Source: Amia ocellicauda | Taxonomy: Eukaryota > Chordata > Actinopteri > Amiiformes > Amiidae | Direction: 5' to 3' | Assembly (NCBI RefSeq): GCF_036373705.1 | Contig: NC_089852.1 | Span: 32,625,707 to 32,689,706 of the forward strand | Length of the DNA: 64,000 nt | Shown here: one piece after another, positions 11,740-23,385 of the stretch | Layout of the letters: each line of letters starts with the position of its first letter | How positions within the stretch are numbered: the stretch's first letter is position 1 | Position numbers and translations under genes: made by a program | Notes under the pieces: model-generated | The model's input: only the letters and a program-made list of their open reading frames with translations | Told to the model about the DNA's origin: nothing | Database searches by the model: none

Positions 11740-12780
11740 ACAGGTTCATGCGCATAATTCAAATCACGAGCGAGAATTCAGAGGAGACGGTTTTTATTTT
11801 ATTGTATTTTATATTTGGAAAAATAACTAACAAAGATGGTGGACCAACGATCAGCAATTAGGAGTGTGTCCACTGAATCTCTACACAACTGGATCACTCA
11901 AACTGACGTCAGTATTTCTCTGCCAAGTTTTTTTTAGTGTGATTGCAGACCTTATTGGGGGTAAGTAACTTCCAATGCATGCTTGAATTAGCTTTTGAAA
12001 ACAGAAAACACTAACAGATAATTAGATAATTAGAGGTCATTAACCTATTCATTTCGGTATTTCATGAAAGTATTTTTAATATAATATTGTTTTATTGTTG
12101 TTGTGAGTTAACAAATTGTATGTACAAATTGTTTATTTGAATGCTGTTTCATAAAATTATATTAGAAGTAACACATTCAGTTCAAACTCTGGACTCTATA
12201 ACGGCATGTAAACATATTGGTATTAGTCCTATTACAGATTAAAAACTCAATGATATAGATATAATATTTTGTGTAATGTGTCTCGTATAAAATAAGGCTT
12301 AAGTTTAATTAACTTTGCCATCTGCTCACACAAACTGCTTGAGAGGACTTAGGTAATTTCAATAAAGATATCTGTCAGTCCAAAGTGAAATCGTCTGGTA
12401 GTGTCACATTGTGCCATCTTGTTTCACAGATGTGTTTAAAAGTCAACAATGACATAATTGCATCATCATGCATGCCACTTATTTAACATTAATAGTATTA
12501 ATGCTGGAGTAACAGGTTTGTTCTTTGCTCTAGAGAAGAAGACAAGCAAGGCTCTTCAGATTCTGCCAAATCTCTTTTCTGCTTGAAAGAGACTGTGATG
12601 CTGCTCCAGTTTGTACATTATCTAACATGTATTTTGATGGATCAATAAATGAAATCTTCAATTTAATACAACATCCTATTGATGTTTTTTGTGTTTGTTT
12701 TGCATCCTTAGTTTTGTTCCTTTGATTTTAGTCTTTGTACGTAGTTAACAAAGTCTTTTTAAAATAAAGTTTTAAGAAAG
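11740..12780. other. Non-coding, nothing recognised
   Basis: This is AT-rich DNA with no supportable ORF and no obvious repeat ends. Confidence 0.45.
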
Positions 12781-13118
12781 CACTGTTTTTCAGGGAAAAA
12801 AAAGTAATTTGAATAATCTCTGAACACAATAAATAATGTCTTGTTGCAAGAAATCTCTCTCTTGATAGAAGAAACCAGTCTCTTGTTTCACGAAATCAGG
12901 TAACTCGTTTCATTGGAATAATTTCTGGACACAAGAAATAATTTCTTGTTGCAAGTAAATTCTGACTGGAATTGATATAACCATGGGATGAGAATACATT
13001 TCTTGAGCAAGAACAAAATACCAAGAAACAATTTCTTGGCTCACGGATCTTCAGGGAAGAATTGTTTTCTTCAGAGAAGAAAAAAAAATATTGTAGTAAG
13101 AAATTACTTTTGGCAGTG
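12781..13118. mobile_element. hAT-type MITE with 8-bp target duplication
   Basis: It begins CACTG and ends CAGTG, and it is flanked by TAAGAAAG on the left and TAAGAAAT on the right. An 8-bp duplication is the hAT signature. The 338-bp interior is non-coding and full of short AAGAAA/TTTCTT and CAAGAAAT motifs in both orientations. A repeat at 50592 has TAAGAAAT in the matching context without the MITE, consistent with an empty site. Confidence 0.75.
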
Positions 13119-13126
13119 TAAGAAAT

Positions 13127-13888
13127 AAACTATTGATCAGTTCAAGCTGGCTTTGGGAACAGTTCTTCTGAACCTGTACCGGTTTAGATTGGACTTCAAT
13201 AGGAGGAAGCTGACACAATACTGTTGAAAAATAACAATTTTATCTTGCAAGAAAAATTGGAGAAAGGCCTGAAGAAATCTCAGAAAAAGACAATACATTG
13301 AAAAGGGAATTGCTGTGTATGCAAACAAATAATTATGGGAATAGATTACAAGGAAACATGAATAGTCATACAACTCCAACCTCTTTTAAATCTCAGCGCA
13401 ACTTAAGGATACAGAGTCTGGTGGGACTATGGGCATTTCATTAACTATCCTTTCCATAGTTTAATAGATTAACTATTGGATTCAAAGAATTGTGCTGTTT
13501 GGCTCTATGACTGAAATGTTAAATGATATGTAATGTTTCACTGTAATTGTAAGTGGGTACACACTGAATAATATTACGATGGTGTATTGTATTATTGTTT
13601 TTTGGAATAGTGTAAAAAAACTAGTTCCATAATTGTATGTGGTAACAAAGCCAATGCCTTGTAATGAATGAATAGCACATATTTGCTCTAGTCAAAAAGA
13701 TTTATAGCATATGTTTATTGGCGATAGAATTGGCCTTAGAACAGTGTCAATTTGGTTCTAACTTTTGGGAAAATATAGATGATAATGTTTATACAGTACA
13801 AAGATTTGTACAGATGGTTTAGTTTTGTAGAATAAGAATGGAATTATGTAATACATTATTAAAGATTAAGGTTTATTCAAAGAAAAGA

Positions 13889-13930
<42 letters not shown>

Positions 13931-14545
13931 CAATGAATGTCCATTAACAGGTAAAATACAAAAAGACAATGGTCTCAGATATTTAAGTTAGATAAAAAGG
14001 AAAGCGACATTAGCACATGGTTTTGAAAGTTTGACAGCTCCACACAAAACAGAGTATTTACACTAGGAAGTAAAGTTAATTTAGTAAATAGAGGAGATAT
14101 GATGCTGCTGATGACAACTGAGTGCTATACTGAAATTATTTGTGATAAACTAGAACCAAGATTATTATTGTTTTCAATTGTCCCTAGATTGGAAACCTTA
14201 TAGATTGTGTGAATGTCAACAACTGTACATGTGATAGAGATGCCTTTTATAAGGAGGATCTCTGATGTTGTGCGAACCACACATCTTGTCTTCAGATGAC
14301 CGATTCATTCCACATTGCAGATATGCACATTATGAATCGTGTCCTGAAGGAACCGATGTTTGACACGTAGAGGCAAAGGTGCATATGGAGAAGAAGCTGG
14401 TGTTCTCGTTGAGACACAGTAGGCCCGAGGGCGCGGCATTAAAGACAGCCACACGGCATCTTGAACAGACTGATGTTGAGGTCCACAACGCGGAAGTGAT
14501 GGTTGACTTAATGGAGAAATAAGTTAAAATTCTATAATTAAAGGT
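13127..14545 (+). repeat. Dispersed repeat unit, unbroken copy
   Basis: Three blocks of this stretch recur elsewhere in the same order. 13127-13225 matches 50600-50688, 13226-13390 matches 60918-61075, and 14381-14545 matches 62397-62545. Similarity is roughly 85-95% by eye. No coding frame longer than 80 codons is open in either copy. 13391-14380 has no partner in the second copy and shows nothing I recognise beyond an (AT)n tract at 13900-13928. The unit's class is unknown. Confidence 0.7.
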
Positions 14546-14982
14546 TTTTCAGATTATAGGAATCTACAATACATTGTGAAACAGCTCAAATGGTGTCCGC
14601 AGTAGCATCAATTCTTGTATTGATAGTTTAATTACTGAACAAGAAAGTAACAACTAAAGACTTTTGTATTCTGTAAAATGCAACAAAATGTGTGTATTAT
14701 GTAGGTAGTAACTGGGGATTGACCTATTATGACCTGGGGCAGAATAAAACATAATTTGAGATGCACTGTAAAGCTCCAGGAAATTGTAGATGGCCACTGC
14801 AATTTCCATAAGAGAGCTCAGTATTTGGAAAGGTGTAGTTATGACATCATTGTTTGCCTGACCAAGCAAAGAAAAGGACATTCTTATCCCCTGATTATTT
14901 TAATACCTCGCTGTACATACATACACACCTCATAGGTAGCAGTCTGGGATGGATGGGAGCTGAAAACGCATCACCATACCAT

Positions 14983-16389
14983 ATGAGGCGCCGTTAGGGA
15001 CATTATCACTGAAAAACACTTGTGCTCTCTACACTGAAATTGCTTGCACTGTGTAAAGTGAAATGACTTCCGTGTACAGTGAAATTACTTCTGTGTACTG
15101 TGAAATAACTTCCGTGTACAGTGAAATTGCTTGTGCTCTCTACACTGAACACACTTGCGCTCTCTACACTGAAATCAAGTACAAAATATAAGTACTCCCG
15201 CGCAGCACTATAGTATATGTGAAAGTGGTTCGTAACTAACCTGTGTAATACAGATTAAGCGCAAAGCGCTGGTTTGTCATGCATTTGCTTTCTATACATA
15301 TGTGTGGCTATGTACTATAGCCTATGTATATACAATTCATATAGTTGTATAAATGTGTTGTTAGGCTATAGATTAAAACTGGCTAAAGCACAAGCCAGAA
15401 TCCAAGCTTGTGTCATAAATATACAATTCACTATGATTATGGCGCGGTCGAGTCTGGATGTTGGCGGAGGTGGTGTGGCATTTATAAACTGGATAGGATC
15501 CTTGGATCACTTAGCTATTAATGGACACCAAACTAGCACGATGGGGCGAATGGCCTCCTCTCGATTGGACACTTTCTTACGTTCTATTTGATTACATAAA
15601 AATATGTTGGCACATTTCTGTGGACTCATGCTTAACTTCGTGTTAACTTTTGTATTATTAATCTTTACTATTGATTACAGATAAGGGATAAAAAACGAAT
15701 TTAAGGAACATATTATTATTAAGCCTTAAGTTATATAAAGTTATATACAGTATTTTGTCATTTAAACAGATTTCCTACTCAAACAGATATTAGTCGGCTT
15801 TTGAAAGTTAGCAATTGCGACAATTGGCTTCTATTGTGCTAAGCTAATAAAATTAAAAATGTAAATTACCTCAAACTAGACACACAGACCTAAAATGGTA
15901 TCCATGTGTTGGCAGGAAGGTAGGAAATACCGAAGTATCCCTTTCTAGCTTGGATTCTTGGCATGTGCTTTAGCCAGTTTTAATCTATAGCCTAACAACA
16001 CATTTATACAACTATATGAATTGTATATACATAGGCTACAGTACACAGCCACACATATGTATAGAAAGCAATTGCATGACAAACAGTGCTTTGCGTTTAA
16101 TCTGTATTACAGAGGTTAGTTACGAACCACTTTCACTTCATATACTATAATGCTGCGCGGGAGTACTTATATTTTGACATCACCTATCTGGTCTCGATTT
16201 CAGTGTAGAGAGCGCAAGTGTGTTCAGTGTAGAGAGCGCAAGCAATTTCAGTGTACACCGAAGTCATTTCACTGTACATGGAAGTCATTTCACTGTACAC
16301 GGAAGTCATTTCACTGTACACAGTGCAAGCAATTTCAGTGTAGAGAGCGCAAGTGTTTTTCAGTGATAATGTCCCTAATGGCGCCTCAT
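14983..16389. mobile_element. 1.4-kb foldback element with 430-bp inverted arms
   Basis: The left arm (14983-15408) and right arm (15947-16389) are inverse complements along their whole length, from ATGAGGCGCC at the outer edge to AATCCAAGCTT at the inner edge. Divergence is a few percent, with small indels. The outer 180 bases of each arm are an array of 21-24-bp units containing CAGTGTAGAGAGCGCAAG or CACTGTACACGGAAGTCA. The spacer (15409-15946) holds a LINE tail and otherwise unknown DNA. No transposase is encoded; the short ORFs on both strands of the right arm are products of the 21-bp periodicity. The flanks carry a possible 6-bp duplication (ATACCA). Confidence 0.8.
15484..15586 (+). 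mobile_element. CR1/Rex-like LINE 3' end
   Basis: The segment matches the tail of the LINE at 52289-52395: both have CTTGGATCACTTAG, GGACACCAAAC/GACACCAAACGAGCACGATGG and ACTTTCTTA.GTTCT. It is a 5'-truncated insertion lying in the spacer of the foldback element. Confidence 0.75.
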
Positions 16390-17427
16390 AATACCACCTG
16401 CCCCTCAGGAGGAAGAAATTATTGTAACTGACAAACACGATTCTTTTGGCTTCTTTCCGCTTCACTCTATTGCCAACAGGTGGTACTGAAGAGTCGGTAT
16501 AATGTTTTATATAAACTGTATAATGTTTTATATTAATAATATTATGCAGACTGAGCAAATTAGATTTATCGAGCTAGCTACAGCCACTAAGGCAGTTGTT
16601 CAGGGCATACCCTCTAGACATTCCTCTCTTATAAGAGGATTGCCCAAACAGATAAATAGCCCACAGTTGACAGTTTGCTTAGTATCTGTTCGTAGATGTG
16701 TTGTTTTTCCAGACAGGCAGTAGCTGTCTTTGATAATGATTGATTGACAGTTTCTAATGATGACCGTGGGATTGGACCTCTTGCAGTACATCAAAAGAAG
16801 CCATCTGGTTTCCGCATCCCACTCCTCCCCCCAGGAAGACAACCACAAACATTACTCAGGCCAGAAACCTGACCTCAAAGCAACACTTCTTGGAAGCACG
16901 TGACTGGACCCTGCCCACAGAACCACATGTCATGCTATCTATACATTTTGTTGTTCAGAGAGACTCCTCTCAGATGGAGAGCTTCCATGTCTGGGACTTC
17001 CAGGCTGGGCATGTTAAATAAATACATTATCCTCTGTGCTTCAAAGACTTCAGTTCTTTACTGGGTTCTTCACATATGCACTGATCTGTGCTTATTATTT
17101 TAATTAAATCAAATGATGTTCAAATTCTGTACTTCGATTTCTCTGCTGCTCTCTAGAACCTGCACTAAATCCAATGGGTGGTGTACCACACTGGGGTGGG
17201 AGTTTATGGAAAATTGCAAAACACACTGGAGTTTACATTAATTCCACCTTTGGGTCTTTCTCCCAAAGCATGGTCCACTAGTGTTACATGAGAGTATAAC
17301 ATTTAATAAGTCATTATAAAATATATGTTTGTGTTTTTTAATGATTAAATGCCTTATCTAAAGACATGTATGAAAAAAGGTGCTTGTGTTACAGGTTTCA
17401 GATCGGTGTCTGACCGAGTCCTGCAAC
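16390..17427. other. Non-coding, nothing recognised
   Basis: Only short ORFs without recognisable domains are present, and I see no element ends. Confidence 0.45.
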
Positions 17428-18146
17428 TTGATTGTAATAAACAGAGGAAACACAGTTTTTCAATGTTCTTCGTCTGGCATCCAGTTTATTGTGCACATAC
17501 ACACCGTTTCACATTACTGTTGTTTCAAAACAAGCATTTGCAACAGTCTGTATGTTTAATTTTAATCTGAATAATAAAGCAACAAAATTACTATCACCAC
17601 AATTTCACAGTAATTTACAATAATTTGACCATCTCAGTTTTAGTTAATAAACATAAATCAACTGTTTTTTCACACAAAAAGAAAAACCACTACACATTGA
17701 GATAGATGTCTGCCATTTTGCGGTTTTTTACACTAATGAACGTGTATGAATAAAAACCTACAGTTCTAAACAGCACCTTAGCAGACAAACTCCAAAATCA
17801 AGAAATAGTCATATTTCAAAAATATAAACACATATCTTCTGTTTATAGTTACTATTTTTTTTTTACTTTTCTTTAAGTATTTTCCATAAAACACATTGTT
17901 TGGAAATATTCTCTTTTCTGACCATGTTTCTCTATAGAACACTCGTGCATATTTAAACCAATTCGGTACATTCGATTTGTACAGTCAAACTTCAAATAAT
18001 AAACATAACATCTTAGTCTTCAACGGTTTATAATTACATAAATCGAGGTTTTAAAGAAAAAAATAAGGTTTTACCTACCTTGATTGTAACAAAAAGAGGA
18101 AACACAGTTTTTCAATGTTCTTCTTTCTGGCATCCAGTTTATTGTG
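17428..18146. repeat. Direct repeat pair of about 66 bp
   Basis: 17428-17493 and 18080-18146 are direct repeats of TTGATTGTAA.AAA.AGAGG followed by CACAGTTTTTCAATGTTCTT and a CTGGCATCCAGTTTATTGTG end. They are about 650 bp apart and close to identical. The DNA between them is AT-rich and non-coding. They could be decayed terminal repeats or a local duplication. Confidence 0.65.
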
Positions 18147-18524
18147 ATAGAAAGAAGGACTTTCCTCTGTATTCCTAGCTGCTGTGCCCCCTACTGAACA
18201 CTCCAAAGAACAACAATGAAAGATCATTGCATTTATAAAAAACAATATGGCAGAGCAGCAGAAAAAAATTATAATAATAATTCAGGGGTGGCTTGTTTAC
18301 GTGAAACTTTATAATGCATGCTATTTCTAAGCTGCTACACTTGCTGCGGCCATGTTTGGGTATGCGTTTCATTCTCTGGCACACCCCTTATTACATTTTG
18401 CTACATGTTTGGGTGATTTATCCTGTCCTTCTGATGTTTAGCTGCTGTAGACCTGCACAACAAGATGTCACAGTGAAACAGTGAACAGTGAATATGATAA
18501 CTAAATACGGTGCTTGAGATCTGT
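18147..18524. other. Non-coding, nothing recognised
   Basis: No supportable gene or element is visible here. Confidence 0.4.
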
Positions 18525-18639
18525 GGTCACATTTGTGTAGCACAGATTTCTGTAGATCTGAGCTGCTCCATGGTTGGGATCTGTGGAATTGTGCAGATCT
18601 GTGCAGAACTGCAGAAATCTGCGCAACACAAATATGACC
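18525..18639. mobile_element. Small palindromic MITE
   Basis: The ends GGTCACATTTGTGTAGCACA and the inverse of the right end, GGTCATATTTGTGTTGCGCA, pair over about 35 bases around a short middle. A degenerate copy lies at 40201-40303, and the right end of another at 47981-47998. Confidence 0.7.
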
Positions 18640-18892
18640 TGCAACAGACATAAAATAAGCAGAAAAACCAAAACATTTTCATTGTAATTAGATTGTATTC
18701 AATATGACGAGACTCAAGGCCACTGAAAACCACCTTAATTTACCACAAAGTCAATCATTCTGCTGTCTGTGTCATAACCTGAATCACAAGTGAGGCACCA
18801 TGAACAAATCACTCTTTACACAGTTACCCTTCTAAATGTAACCTGCCAGCAGTAGGTTATTTATAAATGCAGAATACATGCTCTTATTGGAT
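18622..18892 (+). repeat. Dispersed repeat, copy 1
   Basis: This is about 90% identical by eye to 47981-48264, in the same orientation. Both carry CAATATGACRAGACTCAAGG and GAGGCACCATGAACAAATCA and end at GCTCTTATTGGAT. The first bases overlap the right end of the palindromic MITE, so both copies are MITE end plus the same downstream sequence. No coding potential. Confidence 0.8.
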
Positions 18893-19061
18893 GCCGAGTG
18901 TAAGAAAATACAGGTACCAATCAAACATGCTCGCAGAAACAAATTATTTTAAATGACTGCATAACACTGCACCCTGTGCAAACAAACTGAGCCTGTAATT
19001 GTGTGGTTATAAACATCTGATATTAAATCACAACTCTGTAGTTTCTACTCAATATTACTAC

Positions 19062-19917
19062 TCAAAGGGCAACAACATTGTGTGGTATACAGAGACCTAG
19101 GGCCCAATATAGGGCGGGAGCTGTTGCCGGATGGTCCCAGGTAGCCCTCAGTTCTTCAAGGAGTTCAGGCAACAGCGGGAGGGCCCGTGTGGGCCGCTGT
19201 TCGCTCTGACCCCTTTCGAATTTGGAGTGCAGTGGGGCAGGGTCACAGGGCCAGGGGAGCTGGAAAGACTCCACAGCCCTCTGCATGACTGCCCAGAACT
19301 CCCTGTCCTGGCCCGCGGGAGCAGGATGGGTGTCCATGTTCAACGGAGGAGGAGGGGTGGGAGCGACTAACTCTTTCTCCATGAGCTCCGCCTCAAGCTC
19401 CGAATCCTCGTGTGGACCCAGAGACAGGCAGTCCTCCTCCCAGGTGGCCCGTCCACTGTCCTCGTCCTGAGATGGGGCAGACACACTCCCCTCAGTCTCC
19501 ACTGGCGCGGTGTGAACCTGCAGTGGAGTGTCATGTTGTGGGGGGGGCGGCACCTGTTGCGCTGCCTGCGCTGCCTGCATGGCCAGGAGAGCGCAGATCT
19601 GGTCCATCCTGCTATTTAAAGCAAGGATGGCCTCATCGCGCCCCCTGTCCACAGAGCCTGACCTCTGTCGCTGACGGCGTGGCAGGGAGGAGCCGAGGGA
19701 CGACGCCGAAGAGGGGGAGGGAGCCCGGGAGCGTCACTCCACCACTCTTCCTTGTCGTGCGCGTGCGGCCATAGCGGCACGCACCACAGGCACTGCAGAC
19801 AGGGGGGGCCGCGGCTGCCGCGGCGGGTACAGCTGCCGTGGCAGGTGCGGTATCGGCAGCCGGCGCAGCAGCGGAAGCAGGAGGAAACGCAAGTGCGGGG
19901 GGTGCGGCTGTCTCCAT
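19062..19917 (-). pseudogene. Gag-like protein of DIRS-like element, frameshifted
   Basis: The first ORF of the element probably packages RNA. A start at 19917 gives METAAPPALAFPPAS, an Ala/Pro-rich head, then CSACGACRYGRTRT, a cysteine cluster. The frame then changes, and there is a TGA near 19733. It continues as RGRDEAILALNSRMDQICALL followed by a Pro/Glu-rich segment to the stop at 19062. The DEAILALNSRMD segment recurs on the plus strand at 32260-32290 next to DIRS RT, which ties this ORF to the DIRS-like family. The final residues IPHNVVAL diverge from the rest and probably come from flanking DNA. The numerous overlapping plus-strand ORFs here are shadows in GC-rich sequence. Confidence 0.6.
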
Positions 19918-20350
19918 CACTGCAACCCTGAAGGAGGAGACAGAGAGGCTCAGGGGAGGCGGAGATCCAGCACTCCCGAGGCCCCCTGTCACTCGTCGGA
20001 GTGGGTGGAACGGCGGACCTCCGGACACGCCATAGCGGACCCGGAAGTCGCAGGCAAGTTGCGCCCACTGTCAGTGCATAAGACTTCCCCACTCCAGGTG
20101 GACAAGGTGCGCTGGCCGCAAGCAGCACAGTGGTGGGGGCGAGAGGAGCTCATTGCCGAGCGCACACGCACGTGCACAGGGAAACGTGCAGCAGAGGCGC
20201 CGACCAGTGTTTGCACCGGGGGCACACAACAACTGGAACGCCTCTGCAACAAGTGGAGCGCCTAGTGGGCTCGCCACTGTAAGTGCGTATCCACCCGGCA
20301 ACGTTTATATACACGGGGGCGCTGCGACACCAACCACACGCAACCTTGCT
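19062..20350 (-). mobile_element. DIRS-like retrotransposon, 5' end and gag (copy 2)
   Basis: Read on the minus strand, this runs from the terminal region (20350-20030), shared with 2880-3150 and 30800-30960, into a GC-rich gag-like coding region that ends at 19062. Everything downstream (RT, RNase H, recombinase) is missing, so this is a 3'-truncated copy. Its GC content is far above the AT-rich flanks, consistent with insertion. Confidence 0.7.
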
Positions 20351-20409
20351 GTTGCCGGACTGAACACTGTGTATACCAAGCACCAGGTGCTGGACACAAG
20401 AGCCGCGTA

Positions 20410-21229
20410 GGCCTGTAGGCTTACCTTAATTGTATCAGAGTATTTTTACTGAAGTTGCATGCAACTTTTAAGGCTTCCATGTTGTATCAGTAAGTTTCAG
20501 ATTTGAGCAGGCATTTGTAGTTTAAATGCATGTGTTATTAAATGTGTAATTTTCAATTCTAATCCAATGTAGTATACATTTGAGGTTTTCAATCGTTTGT
20601 CACTTGAAGTATGTATTCTAAGTCAGTGGACTTTAATTTCAGTTTCCTCATTGCTTGCTTCAATGATGTAAAGTACCACTGTATTTTTCACTTAATTCTA
20701 GCATATATGTGAAGTTTTGATTGTGTCATTCAAGATGCAGACTGCAATTCCGAAGTTTGGCCTCATGATGGAGGTAGAGGTCTACATAAGGAATGTCATG
20801 ATGTGGCTGACATGTGAAGCTGTCATTTTGGTTGGTGTACAGCAGCCAGGTTTTGTGTCCTATCAACTTGGCTTTATCAACTTTGACAGATCTTTGTACT
20901 AGTCTAATCACTAACAATTTAAGTACATTTGGCTATAGTTCTGAAGATATTTACTGTCATAAGTGACATAATGTAACACAATTTGGTGAGTTTTTGAATT
21001 TTGCTGATTTTTTGGCCCCGTTGGACAGCCTGGGCCGGGAGATCATGTTTTTTGTTTTCGTTTTTTTTGTGTCAGTCTATCGGTCCATCCCATTGCTCCA
21101 GATGGCCAGTCCACTACTGCCCTGTACTGGATGAAGTAGTTACTGAAAAATAATGGATAGATGGATGGTTTTAAGATCCTGCTTAACCTTTTAATTGCTA
21201 TGGAAAAAAGGTTTGCGTTATTTAATGAA
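20410..21229. other. Non-coding; decayed repeat tail
   Basis: A TGGATAGATGGATGG tail at 21153-21168 is like the 3' tail of many fish repeats. I see nothing else. Confidence 0.4.
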
Positions 21230-22623
21230 TATGAGTGCTGTAACAGATAATGTTCATTACAGTACAAATACTGTTTACGAGACCGGGATATCCCATGTGA
21301 TTCATTATCCAGCAGCAGACAAACAGTGTTCCATAGTTTAATTAAATAGATCTGGTTCCTAACAACATATTACCATGGTGAAATAATTCTCATGTGTTTG
21401 GATTTACACTATATCTTACAACAGCATTTGGGATGGCACAGAACTGGTCTGCTGTATGAACAGGAACATCGCACTTTATATAGGAGGAGGTACTATCAAA
21501 AGACATTACTCTTTTCTTGAGACCATAATAGAAGGAGTCAATTTTCATTTTCTGAAAATCTACAAAGACTTGAGAACTATACATACAATAATACTTAGGC
21601 ACAATGCCTTAGTTATTTTAATAAATTCATTGCAAATGCTTTTTAAATTAAAGTTCTGGCTTAGTCACCTGACTCTAGCCTAGAGTGAACATAGAGCTCT
21701 TTGGTGTCCAGGACACTTTGGGACGGGATGAGATTTAAAAGTACCTTTAAATGCAAAGACATGTACATTGAAATCAGGTATTATTTACACCGCTGCTAAT
21801 TTGATCACTGTTGCACTGCACTTAAACAGTGTTGTTAGCAGTCTCTGTTTCTCTCCTGTTCATTCATATTCAATTGCATGTAAATGCTAGCATGCAAGTT
21901 CTCTGCCAATCGATTTATTAACGTTGATCAACAGCTCTTCACTCAATGGTAAGAATACTGAAGAATGTTGTTGGAGTTACTGGTTTGCTACGCATTGTAA
22001 TACGCACCAATATAAATCTCATTATACCAATATAGGTATAATGTATAATTGTCATGCTAATCTATTTAACTTTAAAGGCAACCCTCAAAGCACTTCCTGT
22101 CTGAAAGTGTCCTGGTGGCAGTGGAGTTATAGGGTCACCATACTCTCACCTCACTGACATGAACTTGACATGAGGGTGAAAAGGAAGGCTAAGTAGCATT
22201 AACATGCTCTGTAAGGGATGACACTGCTACTGATACATGACTAAGGTTGTGTGATGGACAGTCTACAGTTTACACAGTTGTGCTAAAAAAGGAGAAGGTC
22301 TGCAGCAAAATGACAACAAATCACATTTCAAAAGTGTTGTATTAACCTGTATTCTCTGATCATTTTAAATTACTATGTGTAACTTAACTATTATTTTTCT
22401 TTGAAAACCATTATAATCTGTCTCTTCTAATCAATTCAAAGACAATGTTTTTACACCAATGCACTGACAGTATTCTATCTTTTTGCAAGAAATGTGTTTG
22501 AACTAACATCATATATATGTACCCTGAGCAGTACCCTCACCCTGGGTAAGAAAAATTAGGAAGTGTCTCTGTCTTTGCTGGAGTCCTCAAAGACACAACA
22601 AATCCAACCCAAACCAGAATGCA
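21230..22623 (+). repeat. Upstream flank of OR unit A (duplicated)
   Basis: 21235-21520 resembles 23510-23820, 34970-35165 and 37430-37720. All keep an AGATAATGTTCATTA- or GATATCCC..TGATTCAT-like segment, a CACTATATCTTACA segment and the CACAGAACTG..T motif. This shows that each OR gene was duplicated together with several hundred bases of upstream DNA. No splice acceptor as clear as the one before the intact gene is seen. Confidence 0.6.
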
Positions 22624-23312
22624 ATGGAAAACACCTCACACATGATGTCACTCTTATTGACAGGATACAAAGAAACTGGGGATTTGCAATATTTATATTT
22701 TATAATAATACTTCTAATGTACATGCTAACAGTAGCTGCTAACACAGTTATTATTTGTGTGATTTGTGTGGAGAGCAGTCTTCATGAGCCCATATACATG
22801 TTTTTATGCAGTTTACAGGTTAACGGTTTGTATGGGAGTACTGCACTGTGCCCTGCACTTTTAGTCAATATTTTATCTGACATTCATGACATTTCTCACA
22901 CAGCTTGTGTAATACAAATATATTGTTTGCACACATATGGTATATGTGAGTATTTGACATTAGCTGTGATGGGGCAAGATAGATATGTTTCAATTTGTCA
23001 CCCATTTCACTACAGCACCATCATGTCTCCATCAAGAGTGTATAAACTTATAGCCATGACTTGGCTGCTTCCCTTTGCTGCAACTACAGTAACAGTAATT
23101 TCAACTAGTCAACTGCCATTGTGCAAAAAAATAATTGAAAAGGTCTATTGTGACAACTATTCAGTAGTCAAACTTGCTACATTCTAGCTTCATTTTTCAA
23201 TGTTGTTTTTATTATTCCCCTACTTCTCCTCATTTTCTATTCATACGTACAGATCCTCAGAATCTGTTTAAAATAATCTGCAGCATCACGATCTAAAGCT
23301 CTGAACACCTGC
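22624..23312 (+). pseudogene. Olfactory receptor pseudogene A (3' truncated)
   Basis: The N-terminal part is clearly an OR: N-glycosylation site NTS at residues 3-5, TM1 with Asn in AANTVI, the LHEPIYMFLCSL loop, and GQDRYVSICHPFHY at the end of TM3. The three extracellular-loop cysteines are partly kept. About a dozen codons are missing after VVKLA, which gives a stop at residue 188. A degenerate TM5 and the SRSKALNTC motif follow in another frame, with a TAA. Similarity to an OR ends near 23312, so TM6 end, TM7 and tail are gone. It is the closest relative of the intact gene at 38627. The TM3 motif reads GQDRY where the intact gene has GYDRY. Confidence 0.9.
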
Positions 23313-23385
23313 GAGGCTGTATTTTATGGATATTTGTTGGAATTTGATTAACATTAAATTGACAATTGTTTTAATTTTGAATAGA

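Noticed and set aside
16150..16558. Cys-rich ORFs on both strands (93 and 124 codons)
   Set aside because: They are translations of the 21-24-bp array in the foldback arm, open in several frames by periodicity.
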